NCBI GenBank assembly: GCA_003402705.1
Contig: QQNF01000010.1
Span: 1-64,000 of the forward strand
Source: Verrucomicrobiota bacterium
Lineage (GTDB): Bacteria; Verrucomicrobiota; Verrucomicrobiia; Verrucomicrobiales; V1-33
DNA: 64,000 nt
Direction of reading: 5' to 3'
The position numbers and the translations under genes were made by a program. Each line of letters begins with the position of its first letter. The stretch's first letter is position 1. The notes under the pieces were generated by a model that saw only the letters and a list, made by a program, of their open reading frames with translations, was not told the origin of the DNA and ran no database searches. Of this stretch, positions 23,630 through 33,400 are shown piece by piece.

Positions 23630-24060
23630 TCAATGCCGCCCATGCCTGTACACCCACACGCGGTCAGTCATGCCTCCGTGAACCACCAGAACATTCAGTC
23701 GCGGGTCGAAATAACCCTTGGGCTGAGCCCAGTACTTTCCTGCCCCGTAGTCCGACGGCGGGCAACCGTCACCAACCGGCGTCACCAGTTCCCACTTGTT
23801 CGTCGTCAGTGAAAACACCGCCACCCTGCCCTCTTTGTTCCCGTCAGTCAGCAGAAATACATCTGACATTCCCAGCCGTCGCTCGATCGGATCGTTTGAT
23901 GATCGCCCCATGATAGAAGGCCGTCGGCCGCTGGGTGTCCCGCTGCCGAGGGCACTGCCAAAAAACGCATCTCCAAAGTCCTGAGGCATGTCTCCGTCTC
24001 ATTGATAAACAAGGGAGGCCCTGCTTCCCCCCTGTACCAGCACCGTCGCGAATGCGGCAA
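23630..24060 (-). pseudogene. Internally deleted copy of the Kelch-like protein gene
   Basis: The C-terminal about 85 codons (SDVFLLTDGNKEGRVAVFSL through VVHGGMTDRVWVYRHGRH) are nearly identical to the end of the intact gene at 28901-30331. Immediately upstream, in a shifted frame, is ALLYHG-like sequence followed by GDHQTIRSSDGWE, matching residues near 110 of the intact protein (GGDHQTIRSNDVWE). The roughly 280 residues between are missing. This is a duplicated copy with a large internal deletion. Confidence 0.75.
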
Positions 24061-24153
24061 CGAACAATGCGGCCAGCCTTCAACAGCCGAAGACCGGTTC
24101 CCGGAAGGCCATGCGTCCTTCCGGGAACCAGCGCCAGGCTTGCCATCAGGGTA

Positions 24154-24738
24154 TCACCTGCGGCGGCGGATCACCAACGCAGCCAGTCCCAGACTGAGCG
24201 CCGCCGCAGCGGAGGGTTCGGGGACAACCACCACTTCATAGGTCGGTTGGCTCACGGTGATGGAATCGAACGCATCATCAAGGATGAATGCGTCACTGGT
24301 GCTGATCACATAGTTGCCGGGGGTGATGCCGGGAAGCGATTGAATCGTCAGGGTGGCAACCAGATATGTGCCGATTCCCGTAGAGGCGGGATCGGCTAAA
24401 CCTCCTAGATCATTGTCGTTCGTCGGATCAAGCACTGCATTCGCAGCGGAGAAGGCGATGCCGTCGCTGGTGACAAGATCGCCGAACGCCGAACCGGTTA
24501 CGTCGCGCGCCGTGACCTGGAACAAGCCACTCCCCGGACCGAAGGCGGCCAGCAGATAGGAAATCCCGGTGGTCGCCTCCGCGGTGGAGGTAAGCGTCAG
24601 CGTGACACTGAATGATTCACCAGGGGCGATCGTGGTCGAATTTGGGGCTCCGACGTTGTCGCTCAGGATCAGCGAAACGGCACCCTGGGCGGAAGCGGCA
24701 GCAAGCAGTGCAATGACAGGAATAAGGCAGATTTTCAT
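24154..24738 (-). CDS. PEP-CTERM-anchored secreted protein
   Basis: 194 aa. Signal peptide (MKICLIPVIALLAAASAQGA), a beta-rich mature domain (SLILSDNVGAPNSTTIAPGE, FSVTLTLTSTAEATTGISYL), and a C-terminal sorting signal VVPEPSAAAALSLGLAALVI followed by RRRR. The PEP motif, hydrophobic helix and basic end are the standard PEP-CTERM signal recognised by exosortase/EpsH and linked to exopolysaccharide-producing bacteria. The mature domain resembles cohesin-like folds found next to dockerin proteins, and the next gene does carry a dockerin. An interaction is therefore a reasonable guess, not shown. Confidence 0.8.
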   Translation of the reverse strand: MKICLIPVIALLAAASAQGAVSLILSDNVGAPNSTTIAPGESFSVTLTLTSTAEATTGISYLLAAFGPGSGLFQVTARDVTGSAFGDLVTSDGIAFSAANAVLDPTNDNDLGGLADPASTGIGTYLVATLTIQSLPGITPGNYVISTSDAFILDDAFDSITVSQPTYEVVVVPEPSAAAALSLGLAALVIRRRR

Positions 24739-24782
24739 CGATGGATGGATGTTTGATTGGATTGTCTGATGCAGAAGAGGAA

Positions 24783-27700
24783 TCAGGGAGCGACGGAACG
24801 CCCGACATTCGCTTTCACGACCGCGGCGTCCGCAATGTTCAGTTTGCCGTCCATTTTCAAATCGGCGCCAATATTGACGGGGCTAACCGTCGATGGCGTG
24901 CTGATCAGCGATTTTGTTTCGCTGACATCGGCAGCATTCACCGCGCCGTCCCGATTCACGTCACCGAGCAGGAAGCCGATCGATAGCGAAGCGGAGGGAA
25001 TCACATGAGCCAGGGAATCGGTGACATTGGTCAGCGTCACGGTCACTTTCCGGGCATCGGTGACGCCGGTCAGGTTCACGATGAACTCAGTGCCCGAGAA
25101 GCTGGTGCTTGCGACCGTGCCGGGACCCGCGGTAACGGCAGCGGTGCCACCTGTAATGTTATTGCTGAAGGCAAACACGAGCTGGTGACCTCCGCCGGTT
25201 GCGCCCGGACGCGGTTCCACTCCGCGAGTGCCGGTCAGCGGCATCCGGAAATCGAACAGGCCGGCCGCACCGTGGGCTTTCCGGACCGCGGCATTGATCA
25301 GAGTCAACGGGGCCGGGCCAAGCAGCAGGGCCTCACCCTGCACCGTGCCCGCGGGGGCCACTCCGAGAATCCGTTCGATCGTGGGCGCGATGTCGATGTT
25401 GCTCATTTCTCCGAGAGAGCCGGGCAGGATATCAGGGCCGGCAGCGTAAAACACAGCGCTCATTTCCGCCTTCGCGGGATCGTAGCCATGGGCCCCGTAG
25501 AAATTCGGCTGGGAAAGCACCGCGCCGGAACTGTCGCCCAGACGGATCACGACAGGATTCTGACGGCCGTCGAAATTGTAGCCAATGTCGAGCAGCGCAT
25601 ACACGTCTCCGGAATCCTGGCCGATTTCCTCGGTCGTGCGGCGGCCGAACGACGGATCGTTGATATCCGCAGGCAGTGGGCGGGTGTAGACTTTGTCAAA
25701 CAGCCTCGCACCGCCGGGACCGGCGAAGGTCGGGTTCGTATCACGCGCGCCCCGGAGGGCGTTCGCGATCTGCTTTTGGAGAACGATGTATTCCGCACGG
25801 CTGACGGGAGGCGTTCCCGGCTCGCGGCCTTGAAGATTGATATAGATGTTCGCGGCAGGGCCGGACGTCACCACCTTCACCCGGGATGTAGCCGTATTAC
25901 CGATTCCGGTGATGCCGGCGTTAAGCAGTATCTGCGTGATCTGGACCTGGGTATGGAACGGCGCAAAGCCATGGTCGGAGGTGACCATGATGTTGCTGTT
26001 CGGAACACCGCTGGCATCCACCCCGACAGCATCAACGATCCGCTGCACGGCGTTGTTCGCGGTTTGGTAGGCGGTTTGCAGGTAACTGGCGTAGCGGGCC
26101 TTTTTCGCGGGGTCCTGGCCAGCACCGATGGCGTTGGGATTCGTGAAATCCGTGGACTGCCGGGGATCGGTGAGGAGCCATTGGTGGCCTGAACCGTCCG
26201 GTTGCTCAATGTAGATCATGGCCAGATCGGCATTCGGCAGTCGGTTGATCGCCCGCAAGCCGAGGTTCGTCTGGTAGGTGACGAACTCCCGGACGAGGTC
26301 CATGTAGATGGCTTCCAACTCAATATCCGGAAAGGCGGTGAAGGTGGAAGGTACTGCGTCGAGTTTCTGAACGATCCGGAAATCCGGCTGCGGCTGCCAG
26401 AACCCGACATTGTTGTTGATGTCGTCGATGTTGGCGAGCACCGCCGGAACTGTTGTGAGAGAACGGTTGATGAAAGTAACCGAGGTGCGCGCAATGCGGA
26501 CCGCCGAGAGATCGGGAGAGAGATTGCTCACGAAGTAGCGGACGCCGGCCTTTTGGGGTACGTTGCTCGCGGCAGCGCTGCTGAGAACGGTGTTGCCCTC
26601 AAGGAAGAAGAGCGCCGACAGGTTTGAAATGCCCGCACGGGCGGTGTCAACAAAATCGCTGAAAACGCCGTCAACGCCGATGTTGTAGTAAGCCCTGTAT
26701 TCGTCGATCGGATTGGTGAATCCGTAGAGGCTCGCATCGTTCCGGAAGGTGAAGGCGTGAACGACAAGCCCAGCCGCGTGAGCCGCCGCCACCACTCCGG
26801 TGTCGCCGACCACCTCACGATCCCTGATGTTCACCAGCCCGTCGCCATTGCGGTCGTCGGCGACGCTGTCGCCGTTGGGATCATAGATCTTCGTCTTGAA
26901 CAGATACGGTTTCCACGGGCCCACGCCGTCGGCATAGTCATTGACAAAGTCCAGCCCTGCAGGCGTTAGCAGGTCGGCAAACGTGCGGGTGTCGCCGCTG
27001 ACGACAAAATCGTAGGGCTGCGCATATGGCGCCACCAGCGACATGGAACCGTCGGGATTCACATCGTCCGCATCAATCAACTGCACCAGCCGAACCTGCG
27101 TCAGAGTGTTCAGTTCCTGGAGATTCGAGACCTCGAACGACTGAATAAAGACCGGTGCGCCGGCATTATTCCAGCCGGCGCTGGTCAGTGAGGCAAGCAA
27201 TGGCTCTTCAAGGGAAAGTCCAAGGCTGTCGTGGAACGTCGGGTGCTTCGTCTCCGGATAAATCCCCACCGTGCGGCCGCGGGCAATCGATTGAGCCTTC
27301 ACAAAGCTGATGACTTCGTCTAAAGTCGGAATCTGGTAGAGTCCGTTGAATTGCTGCGGGCGCGAAGCGGATGGCTGAATGGCCCGCAGCGTTTTGATCT
27401 CCGCGAGAGTGAAATCGCTGGCAAACCAATCGGTGGTAGGTACGCCGTCGAGCACTTTGGTCGTCCTTCGGGCAGCAAATTCCGGGCGGCTGGAAACGTC
27501 GGTAGTGCCGCCGAGCATCGGCTCGTGGCGAGCAATCAGGACCCCGTCACTCGTTGAAACCAGATCGGGCTCGACATAATCCGCGCCCAGTTCGATGGCA
27601 TAACGATAGGACTCGAGGGTGTGCTCCGGCCGATAGCCGGAGGCGCCACGATGCCCGATCACGAGCGGAGCCTCACCATTCAGGGTGGGATAGGCACCGC

Positions 27701-28601
27701 CTGGCTTGATGTAGGCCGGACCGGTCGCGGGAAGGCTGAACGGACCCGGCTGAATGCCTTGTGTCTGGTTGAAGATAACGACGGTATCGTAGTTGGCCAC
27801 GCTGTCATTGGTCGTGTCGTAAGCGGCCGCCTTGATGTTGTAGGTGACACCCATCGCGGTGAAGGATTCGAGGTCCGCCTGCTTGACGGAACCGTAGAAC
27901 AGTTTGCCCGCAGTCGCGAGTTGGGCGACGGTGGCGGGAGGTGCGTCAGTGAAATTGCCTGCGCCCAGCACAAAACCCTTTTGGAACGGTGCGGTGGAGG
28001 ATCCAAAAGGAACGGTGTAGTCCACCGTCCGCTCGGAAGAGGGCTGAATGATCGGATTAGTCGGGGAGCCAATGGCTCCCAACAGGCCCGGGATGGTCAC
28101 GTTGACACCGTCTCCGCCAGGCCATGTGGCGGTGGTCACGGTTTTGCCGGCACTGCGCAGTGCCAGCCAGAGCGGCTCAGCAGTCGCGATGCCCTCCATC
28201 GGGCCGTCGATCGAGTAGCCGCCGATGGCCGCACCGAATCCGCTGATCGGAGCACCGTTGAACGGACTCGCGAGGAGCTGGAAAGCATTGCCAACCACGT
28301 CGTTGGCCGCAGCACTCGAACCGGTGGCGATAGCCACATGGGCGGCAGCTGTGAGCGAAGGGTTAATTGTGTTGTTACGCGAAGCTTTGACCCCTTTGGC
28401 CTCAAGCAGGCGCAGGCCGACTCCCGGGGGCAGCGCATTCCTGGCGACATAGGGGTCGAGAATAGCGGGGTTGGCACCATCGAGAGAGATCAGCACCACC
28501 CGAGGCGCTGCGGGAGCGGCTGCGGTCAGCAGTCCGAGAAACATAAAGGCATGCGACCACCGTGACGGTGGAGCGAGGAGGATAGATGGAGTTGGTTTCA
28601 T
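24783..28601 (-). CDS. Type I phosphodiesterase/nucleotide pyrophosphatase with an inserted GDPD domain and a dockerin
   Basis: 1272 aa from the ATG at 28601 (MKPTPSILLAPPSRWSHAFM and a signal peptide); the frame is open further upstream without merit. Residues 30-110 start an alkaline-phosphatase-fold phosphodiesterase: VVLISLDGANPAILDPYVAR, then NPSLTAAAHVAIATGSSAAA with the T nucleophile. Residues about 310-665 are a complete glycerophosphodiester phosphodiesterase: VIGHRGASGYRPEHTLESYR, ADYVEPDLVSTSDGVLIARH. The first fold resumes with ADLAMIYIEQPDGSGHQWLL, NIMVTSDHGFAPFHTQ and YGAHGYDPAKAEM. Residues about 1205-1270 are a dockerin (GDVNRDGAVNAADVSETKSL, ADLKMDGKLNIADAAVVKAN). Likely cleaves phosphodiesters outside the cell, anchored through the dockerin. 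Confidence 0.8.
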   Translation of the reverse strand: MKPTPSILLAPPSRWSHAFMFLGLLTAAAPAAPRVVLISLDGANPAILDPYVARNALPPGVGLRLLEAKGVKASRNNTINPSLTAAAHVAIATGSSAAANDVVGNAFQLLASPFNGAPISGFGAAIGGYSIDGPMEGIATAEPLWLALRSAGKTVTTATWPGGDGVNVTIPGLLGAIGSPTNPIIQPSSERTVDYTVPFGSSTAPFQKGFVLGAGNFTDAPPATVAQLATAGKLFYGSVKQADLESFTAMGVTYNIKAAAYDTTNDSVANYDTVVIFNQTQGIQPGPFSLPATGPAYIKPGGAYPTLNGEAPLVIGHRGASGYRPEHTLESYRYAIELGADYVEPDLVSTSDGVLIARHEPMLGGTTDVSSRPEFAARRTTKVLDGVPTTDWFASDFTLAEIKTLRAIQPSASRPQQFNGLYQIPTLDEVISFVKAQSIARGRTVGIYPETKHPTFHDSLGLSLEEPLLASLTSAGWNNAGAPVFIQSFEVSNLQELNTLTQVRLVQLIDADDVNPDGSMSLVAPYAQPYDFVVSGDTRTFADLLTPAGLDFVNDYADGVGPWKPYLFKTKIYDPNGDSVADDRNGDGLVNIRDREVVGDTGVVAAAHAAGLVVHAFTFRNDASLYGFTNPIDEYRAYYNIGVDGVFSDFVDTARAGISNLSALFFLEGNTVLSSAAASNVPQKAGVRYFVSNLSPDLSAVRIARTSVTFINRSLTTVPAVLANIDDINNNVGFWQPQPDFRIVQKLDAVPSTFTAFPDIELEAIYMDLVREFVTYQTNLGLRAINRLPNADLAMIYIEQPDGSGHQWLLTDPRQSTDFTNPNAIGAGQDPAKKARYASYLQTAYQTANNAVQRIVDAVGVDASGVPNSNIMVTSDHGFAPFHTQVQITQILLNAGITGIGNTATSRVKVVTSGPAANIYINLQGREPGTPPVSRAEYIVLQKQIANALRGARDTNPTFAGPGGARLFDKVYTRPLPADINDPSFGRRTTEEIGQDSGDVYALLDIGYNFDGRQNPVVIRLGDSSGAVLSQPNFYGAHGYDPAKAEMSAVFYAAGPDILPGSLGEMSNIDIAPTIERILGVAPAGTVQGEALLLGPAPLTLINAAVRKAHGAAGLFDFRMPLTGTRGVEPRPGATGGGHQLVFAFSNNITGGTAAVTAGPGTVASTSFSGTEFIVNLTGVTDARKVTVTLTNVTDSLAHVIPSASLSIGFLLGDVNRDGAVNAADVSETKSLISTPSTVSPVNIGADLKMDGKLNIADAAVVKANVGRSVAP

Positions 28602-28900
28602 GTCGGATGCGCAACCTATCCGCCACGCAACCGATTTGCGCAATTCACTCACTGCGAAGATTCCGGCACCGATTAAAAGCACGTATATCGCCGGACACTT
28701 CGGAAACAATAAGGGCATGAAACAAATTCGCCCCATTGCGATCACCGACCGGATTGTATCGGAATCGACACTGCATGGAATGCAACGATTCCGGCGGGAG
28801 GGTCCGCAAGCACACTGACGGTATAGACCCGTTGCCCGCGGCCGACCGGCTGCAGGCGTGTTGCAATAAGAATTCTCAGGAATTGCCCATTCATCCGCTC
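28602..28900. other. Intergenic stretch, no gene recognised
   Basis: Lies between the start of the phosphodiesterase gene and the end of the Kelch-like gene. It is locally lower in G+C than its surroundings and probably holds the promoter of the phosphodiesterase gene, but no clear -35/-10 pair can be named. Confidence 0.35.
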
Positions 28901-30331
28901 TCAATGCCGCCCATGCCTGTACACCCACACGCGCTCAGTCATGCCTCCGTGAACCACCAGCACATTCAGTCGCGGGTCGAAATAACCCTTGGGCTGAGCC
29001 CAGTACTTTCCGGCCCCGTAGTCCGACGGCGGACAACCATCACCAACCGGCGTCACCAGTTCCCACTGATTCGTCTCCAGTGAGAACACCGCCACCCGCC
29101 CCTCCTTGTTCCCGTCAGTCAGCAGAAACACATCGCTCACACTGTCGTAAGCGAACATCGTCTTCGCATCGTGGCACTCCATCGGGACGGAATCATCGAG
29201 CCGCGACCACTCGTTCTTCAAAACATGATAGGCAAAGGTCGACCTGCCGATCACCGCAACCATCTGATGGTGCTTCGGACTGTATGCCGTCTGCTGTTCC
29301 TCGGTCGGAGCCACCTTCTCACGGAGCACAAGGACATCGATCCCCTTCCCGCCGTTCGGCTTAAGCTCCTTCCATTCATTACTCACCACGTCCCACGACC
29401 ACATCCCATACGCATGCGGCGAAACATTCTGCGCAGCCACGTAATAGATCACCCGTTTCAGGTCGGGAATATAGCACATCGTCGCCCCCATCCCCTCCAT
29501 GTCCGGCATCGCACCGGTCTTCGGACGTTTGTGAATGATCCACTGCTTCTTGGCAGGATCGAACATCCAGATGCTGCTGTAGGACTTGTCAATCTTCCGG
29601 TCGACCTCCGCCAGCGGAACCCCCGTATAAAGACTCTCCAGCACCGCCGAATCCGTCGGCGACGCCCCCGTCCCATGAATCATCACACGCCGGTTCGGTT
29701 CGTAAACCAGCGTGTCCCACGTATGCACCGGCAGAATCGGCCCGCCGTGGGTCGTCGTGAAATGACCGTCCTTGAGAATCACGTTCGCCTTCCACCACGG
29801 ACGAACTTCCTCGAACCGCTTCCGTTCCTCCGCCGTCATCGGATCATCCGGATTCGCGCGCAGCCGTCTCGCTAGGAAAAGCAGCACGTCCTTCATCGGC
29901 CCGTGATTCCCCCCATCAGGCTCGAAAACCATGTGCCACGTGTTCGACCCAAGATGATATTCCCAGACATCGTTGGACCGGATCGTCTGATGATCACCCC
30001 CATGATAAAGCGCCGTCTGCCGCTCAGGCGCATACGCCATCCGCATCGTGTACCCGCGAGTCACCGGGCCAACGGTCTGGCACCCGTAAATGTCACTCTT
30101 CGCATCAACCTTGAACTTCGGAAGTGCTAGCGCCGCCCGGTCCCCAAGGCCCGCAATCGCCTGAATCACCGCCGGTTCATCAACATACGGCAACGGCCCT
30201 GCGACCCGGTCCTCCTTCGGCACCCCAACGGCCCCACTCGTGATCAGGGAAAGCAACGCCCCCCCGACGACCACACTCCTACGTCCCCCGCAGCACAAAC
30301 GGTCCAGCTTCATAAACATCAAGGTCTTCAT
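28901..30331 (-). CDS. Secreted Kelch-like beta-propeller protein
   Basis: 476 aa from the ATG at 30331 (MKTLMFMKLDRLCCGGRRSV; ATG at 30313 is an alternative), with a hydrophobic stretch VVVGGALLSLITSGAVG. The body contains Kelch/galactose-oxidase-like blades with repeating patterns such as GGDHQTIRSNDVWEYHLGSN, YSSIWMFDPAKKQWIIH, MWSWDVVSNEWKELKPNGGK and VAVFSLETNQWELVTPVGDG. It probably folds as a beta-propeller outside the cytoplasm. Ligand or activity is unknown. A truncated, internally deleted copy lies at 23630-24060. It is divergent from the kinase gene starting at 30431, with about 100 bp between them. Confidence 0.75.
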   Translation of the reverse strand: MKTLMFMKLDRLCCGGRRSVVVGGALLSLITSGAVGVPKEDRVAGPLPYVDEPAVIQAIAGLGDRAALALPKFKVDAKSDIYGCQTVGPVTRGYTMRMAYAPERQTALYHGGDHQTIRSNDVWEYHLGSNTWHMVFEPDGGNHGPMKDVLLFLARRLRANPDDPMTAEERKRFEEVRPWWKANVILKDGHFTTTHGGPILPVHTWDTLVYEPNRRVMIHGTGASPTDSAVLESLYTGVPLAEVDRKIDKSYSSIWMFDPAKKQWIIHKRPKTGAMPDMEGMGATMCYIPDLKRVIYYVAAQNVSPHAYGMWSWDVVSNEWKELKPNGGKGIDVLVLREKVAPTEEQQTAYSPKHHQMVAVIGRSTFAYHVLKNEWSRLDDSVPMECHDAKTMFAYDSVSDVFLLTDGNKEGRVAVFSLETNQWELVTPVGDGCPPSDYGAGKYWAQPKGYFDPRLNVLVVHGGMTERVWVYRHGRH

Positions 30332-30430
30332 GGCCGCTCCCACTCTCGCACCAGGAATCCCCTCCTTCAATCCCAGGAATTCACCTCACCACCCGCCACT
30401 CATCTCCAGCTTTCCTCCCGCGAGAACGCA

Positions 30431-33400
30431 ATGCACCATACCCTCGTGCCCCCAACCGCCGCCCCAGCACCTTCCCCTTCACCCGCCTGCCCGCAGTGCG
30501 GCGGCCCCATCGCCGTCACCCCGCTCGGCCCGCAGTGCCCACAATGCCTCTTCGCCTCCATCGCCGGAGACGCCATCGAACCTCCCTCCGGCAGCCGCAG
30601 CTTCGGCGAATACGAACTCCTCGATGTCCTCGGCCGCGGCGGCATGGGGATCGTCTACCGCGCATGGCAACCCGCTCTCCAGCGCTCCGTCGCCCTCAAA
30701 CTCCTCCTCGCCGGCCCCTTCGCCTCACCAGATTTCGCCCGCCGCTTCCGCCGCGAAGCCCAGGCCGCCGCCCGCCTCCGCCACCACGGCATCGTCACCG
30801 TCTTCGACCTCGGCGACTGCGACGGCCAACCCTACTACACCATGGAACTCATCGAGGGCAGCACCCTCGCCGATTCCCTGCGCGCTGGTCTCCCTTCCCC
30901 AGCCATCGCCGCCAGCCTCCTCGAAGAAACCTCCCGCGCCGTCGCCCACGCCCACCAGCAGGGCGTCCTCCACCGCGACCTCAAACCCTCTAACATCCTC
31001 CTCACCGCCGACGGCGAACCCCGCGTCGCCGACTTCGGCCTCGCCCGCTTCCCCGACGCCCCCGACGACCCCCAACTCACCCTCTCCACCAGTCTCCTCG
31101 GCTCCCCAGCCTACATGGCCCCGGAACTCGCCACCGGCCAACCCGCCACCACCGCGTCCGACATCTACGCCCTCGGCGCTGTTCTTTACGAACTCCTCAC
31201 CGGCCGCCCTCCTCACCTCGGCAGCAGCCCCCAGGAAATCCTCTCCCACGTCCGCGACTCACCCATCGTCGACCCTCACCGCCTCAACCCTTCCCTCCCC
31301 CGCGACCTCGAAACCGTCTGCCTCAAATGCCTCGACCGCGACCGCGACCGCCGCTACCCCTCGGCCAACGCCCTCGCCGACGACCTCGCTCGCTTCTCCC
31401 GCCGCGAACCAGTCCTCGCCCGCCCCGTCAGCGCCATCGGCAAAACATGGCGCTGGTGCCGCCGCTACCCGGCCCTCGCTAGCGCCCTCACACTTTCCGC
31501 CGCCGCACTCGTCGCCGTAGCCATCGTCCTCGCCATCTCCTCACGACACCAGAAACGCTCCGCCGACGCCGCCCGCGCCGCCGAAAAACAAGCCACCGCT
31601 CAGCTCCACGCCTCCCTCATCGATCAGGCCCGCGCCGCCCTCCTCTCAACCGACGGCAACCGGCGCTTCCAATCCCTCAATCTCCTTCGCAAAGCCAAAG
31701 CCCTCGCGCCCTCACCAGACATCGAACGTCTCGCGCTAGCCGCTCTCGCCATCCCCGGCCTGCGCCTCGACCAAACCCACAACGCCGGCCCCGACGCCCT
31801 CCCCCACCCCGCTCCGCTCGGCAACGCATGGTCCGTCCTCTCACACTTTCCCGATCACAGCTCCGTCCAGATCTTCTTCCCTGACAAATCCCCAGCATCC
31901 ACTCCGCTCAATCTCCCTCCCGCCCGCGAATTCTCCCGCGCCCCCCTCAGCCCGCTCCTCACCATGGTCGCCTCCGAGGGCCGCGACCAATCCCTCCGCG
32001 TCTTCCGCCGCGCCGATCATTCCTGTCTTCTCACCGCCCCAGAAACCCGCTGGGCCGCTTTCGCCCCCGACGAATCCGCCATCCTCGGCTTCAAAGACGG
32101 CAAACTTCTCCGCTTCCTCCTCCCCTCCGGTCTCCCCGACCCCGCATGGTCATCCCCTCGCGCCGATCCGCTCCTCTACACGCCCCTATCAGAAGTCGTC
32201 TTCTCTCCAGATGGCAAAACCCTCGCCGCCGCCGGCACCCAACGCTCCGCCCAGCTCCTCGACGCCCTCACCGGCCAGCGGCTCTGGCGCTCCCGCATGC
32301 CCGGCCCCATCCACTCGTTCGCATGGCACCCGCTCCGGCCAGTCCTCGCCATCATCTGTCAGGACGAAATCGTCCTCTGCGACGCCTCCACCGGCCTCCG
32401 CACCGGCGGCTGGTCCACCCGCGCCACCGGCGATGTCCTCACCGCCGCCTTCAGCCCCGACGGCTTCCTCCTCCTCACCGCCGGCTGGGACGGCATGGTC
32501 CGCCTCCACGACTGGGAACACGGCAACCTCCTCGCCGCCACCCCGGGCATCGGCTCCTGCGCCACATGGACCCCCGATGGCCTCGGCGTCCTCATCGTCG
32601 ACACTAACTCTCTCTACCAGTGGACCGCCCTTCCCGGCACCGGCCTCTCCACCCTCGGCCGCAAAGCCCGCGCCCGTGCCGTCGAAGCCACCCTCCAATC
32701 CTTCGCCTTCGACCGCTCCAGCCGCTGGCTCGCCATCGTCAACGGACCTTCCATCGAATGGTGGTCCGCCGACGGCACCAGACGCATGGCCTCCATCCCC
32801 TCAGGCCCAGTCTCCTCACTAGCCTTCCACCCAAACGAAGACCTCCTCGTCGCGTCCTCCCCGTCCGGCTTCGCAGGATACCCATGGCGCGAATCCAACG
32901 GCACCCTCCACATCGACCCTGCTATCACTCTCTGGACCGGCGGCGATGCCAAACTCTTCTCCTTCAACCCCGACGGCTCCCGCGTCGCCACATGGTCCGC
33001 CTCCCGCTCCCAGCCCGGCACCGTCCGCCTCCGCTTCCTCCGCACCGGCAACCCATGGCAACTCACCGGCGGCACCGATGTCTACAACTCTGGCCGCGGC
33101 CCGCGCTGGAGCCCAGACAGCCGCTTCATCGCCGACCACTGCTGGCACGGTCCCTCCGTCCAGGTCTGGAACACCGACGACGGCTCCGAAGTCTTCGGCG
33201 GCCCCGTCTCTTCGTCATGGAGCGGTGCCCACTGGTCCCCGGACGGCCTCCTCTGGTCCGCCACCACCTACGGCGAATCCACCTTCTCCCCAGTCTCGTG
33301 GACCGCCTCTCCACCCTCCCCATCCCCCCTCGGCCTGATCCACGCCGCCGCCTTCTCCCCGCTCGGCCTCAAAGCCACCGCACCCGGCGATCTCGGCGAC

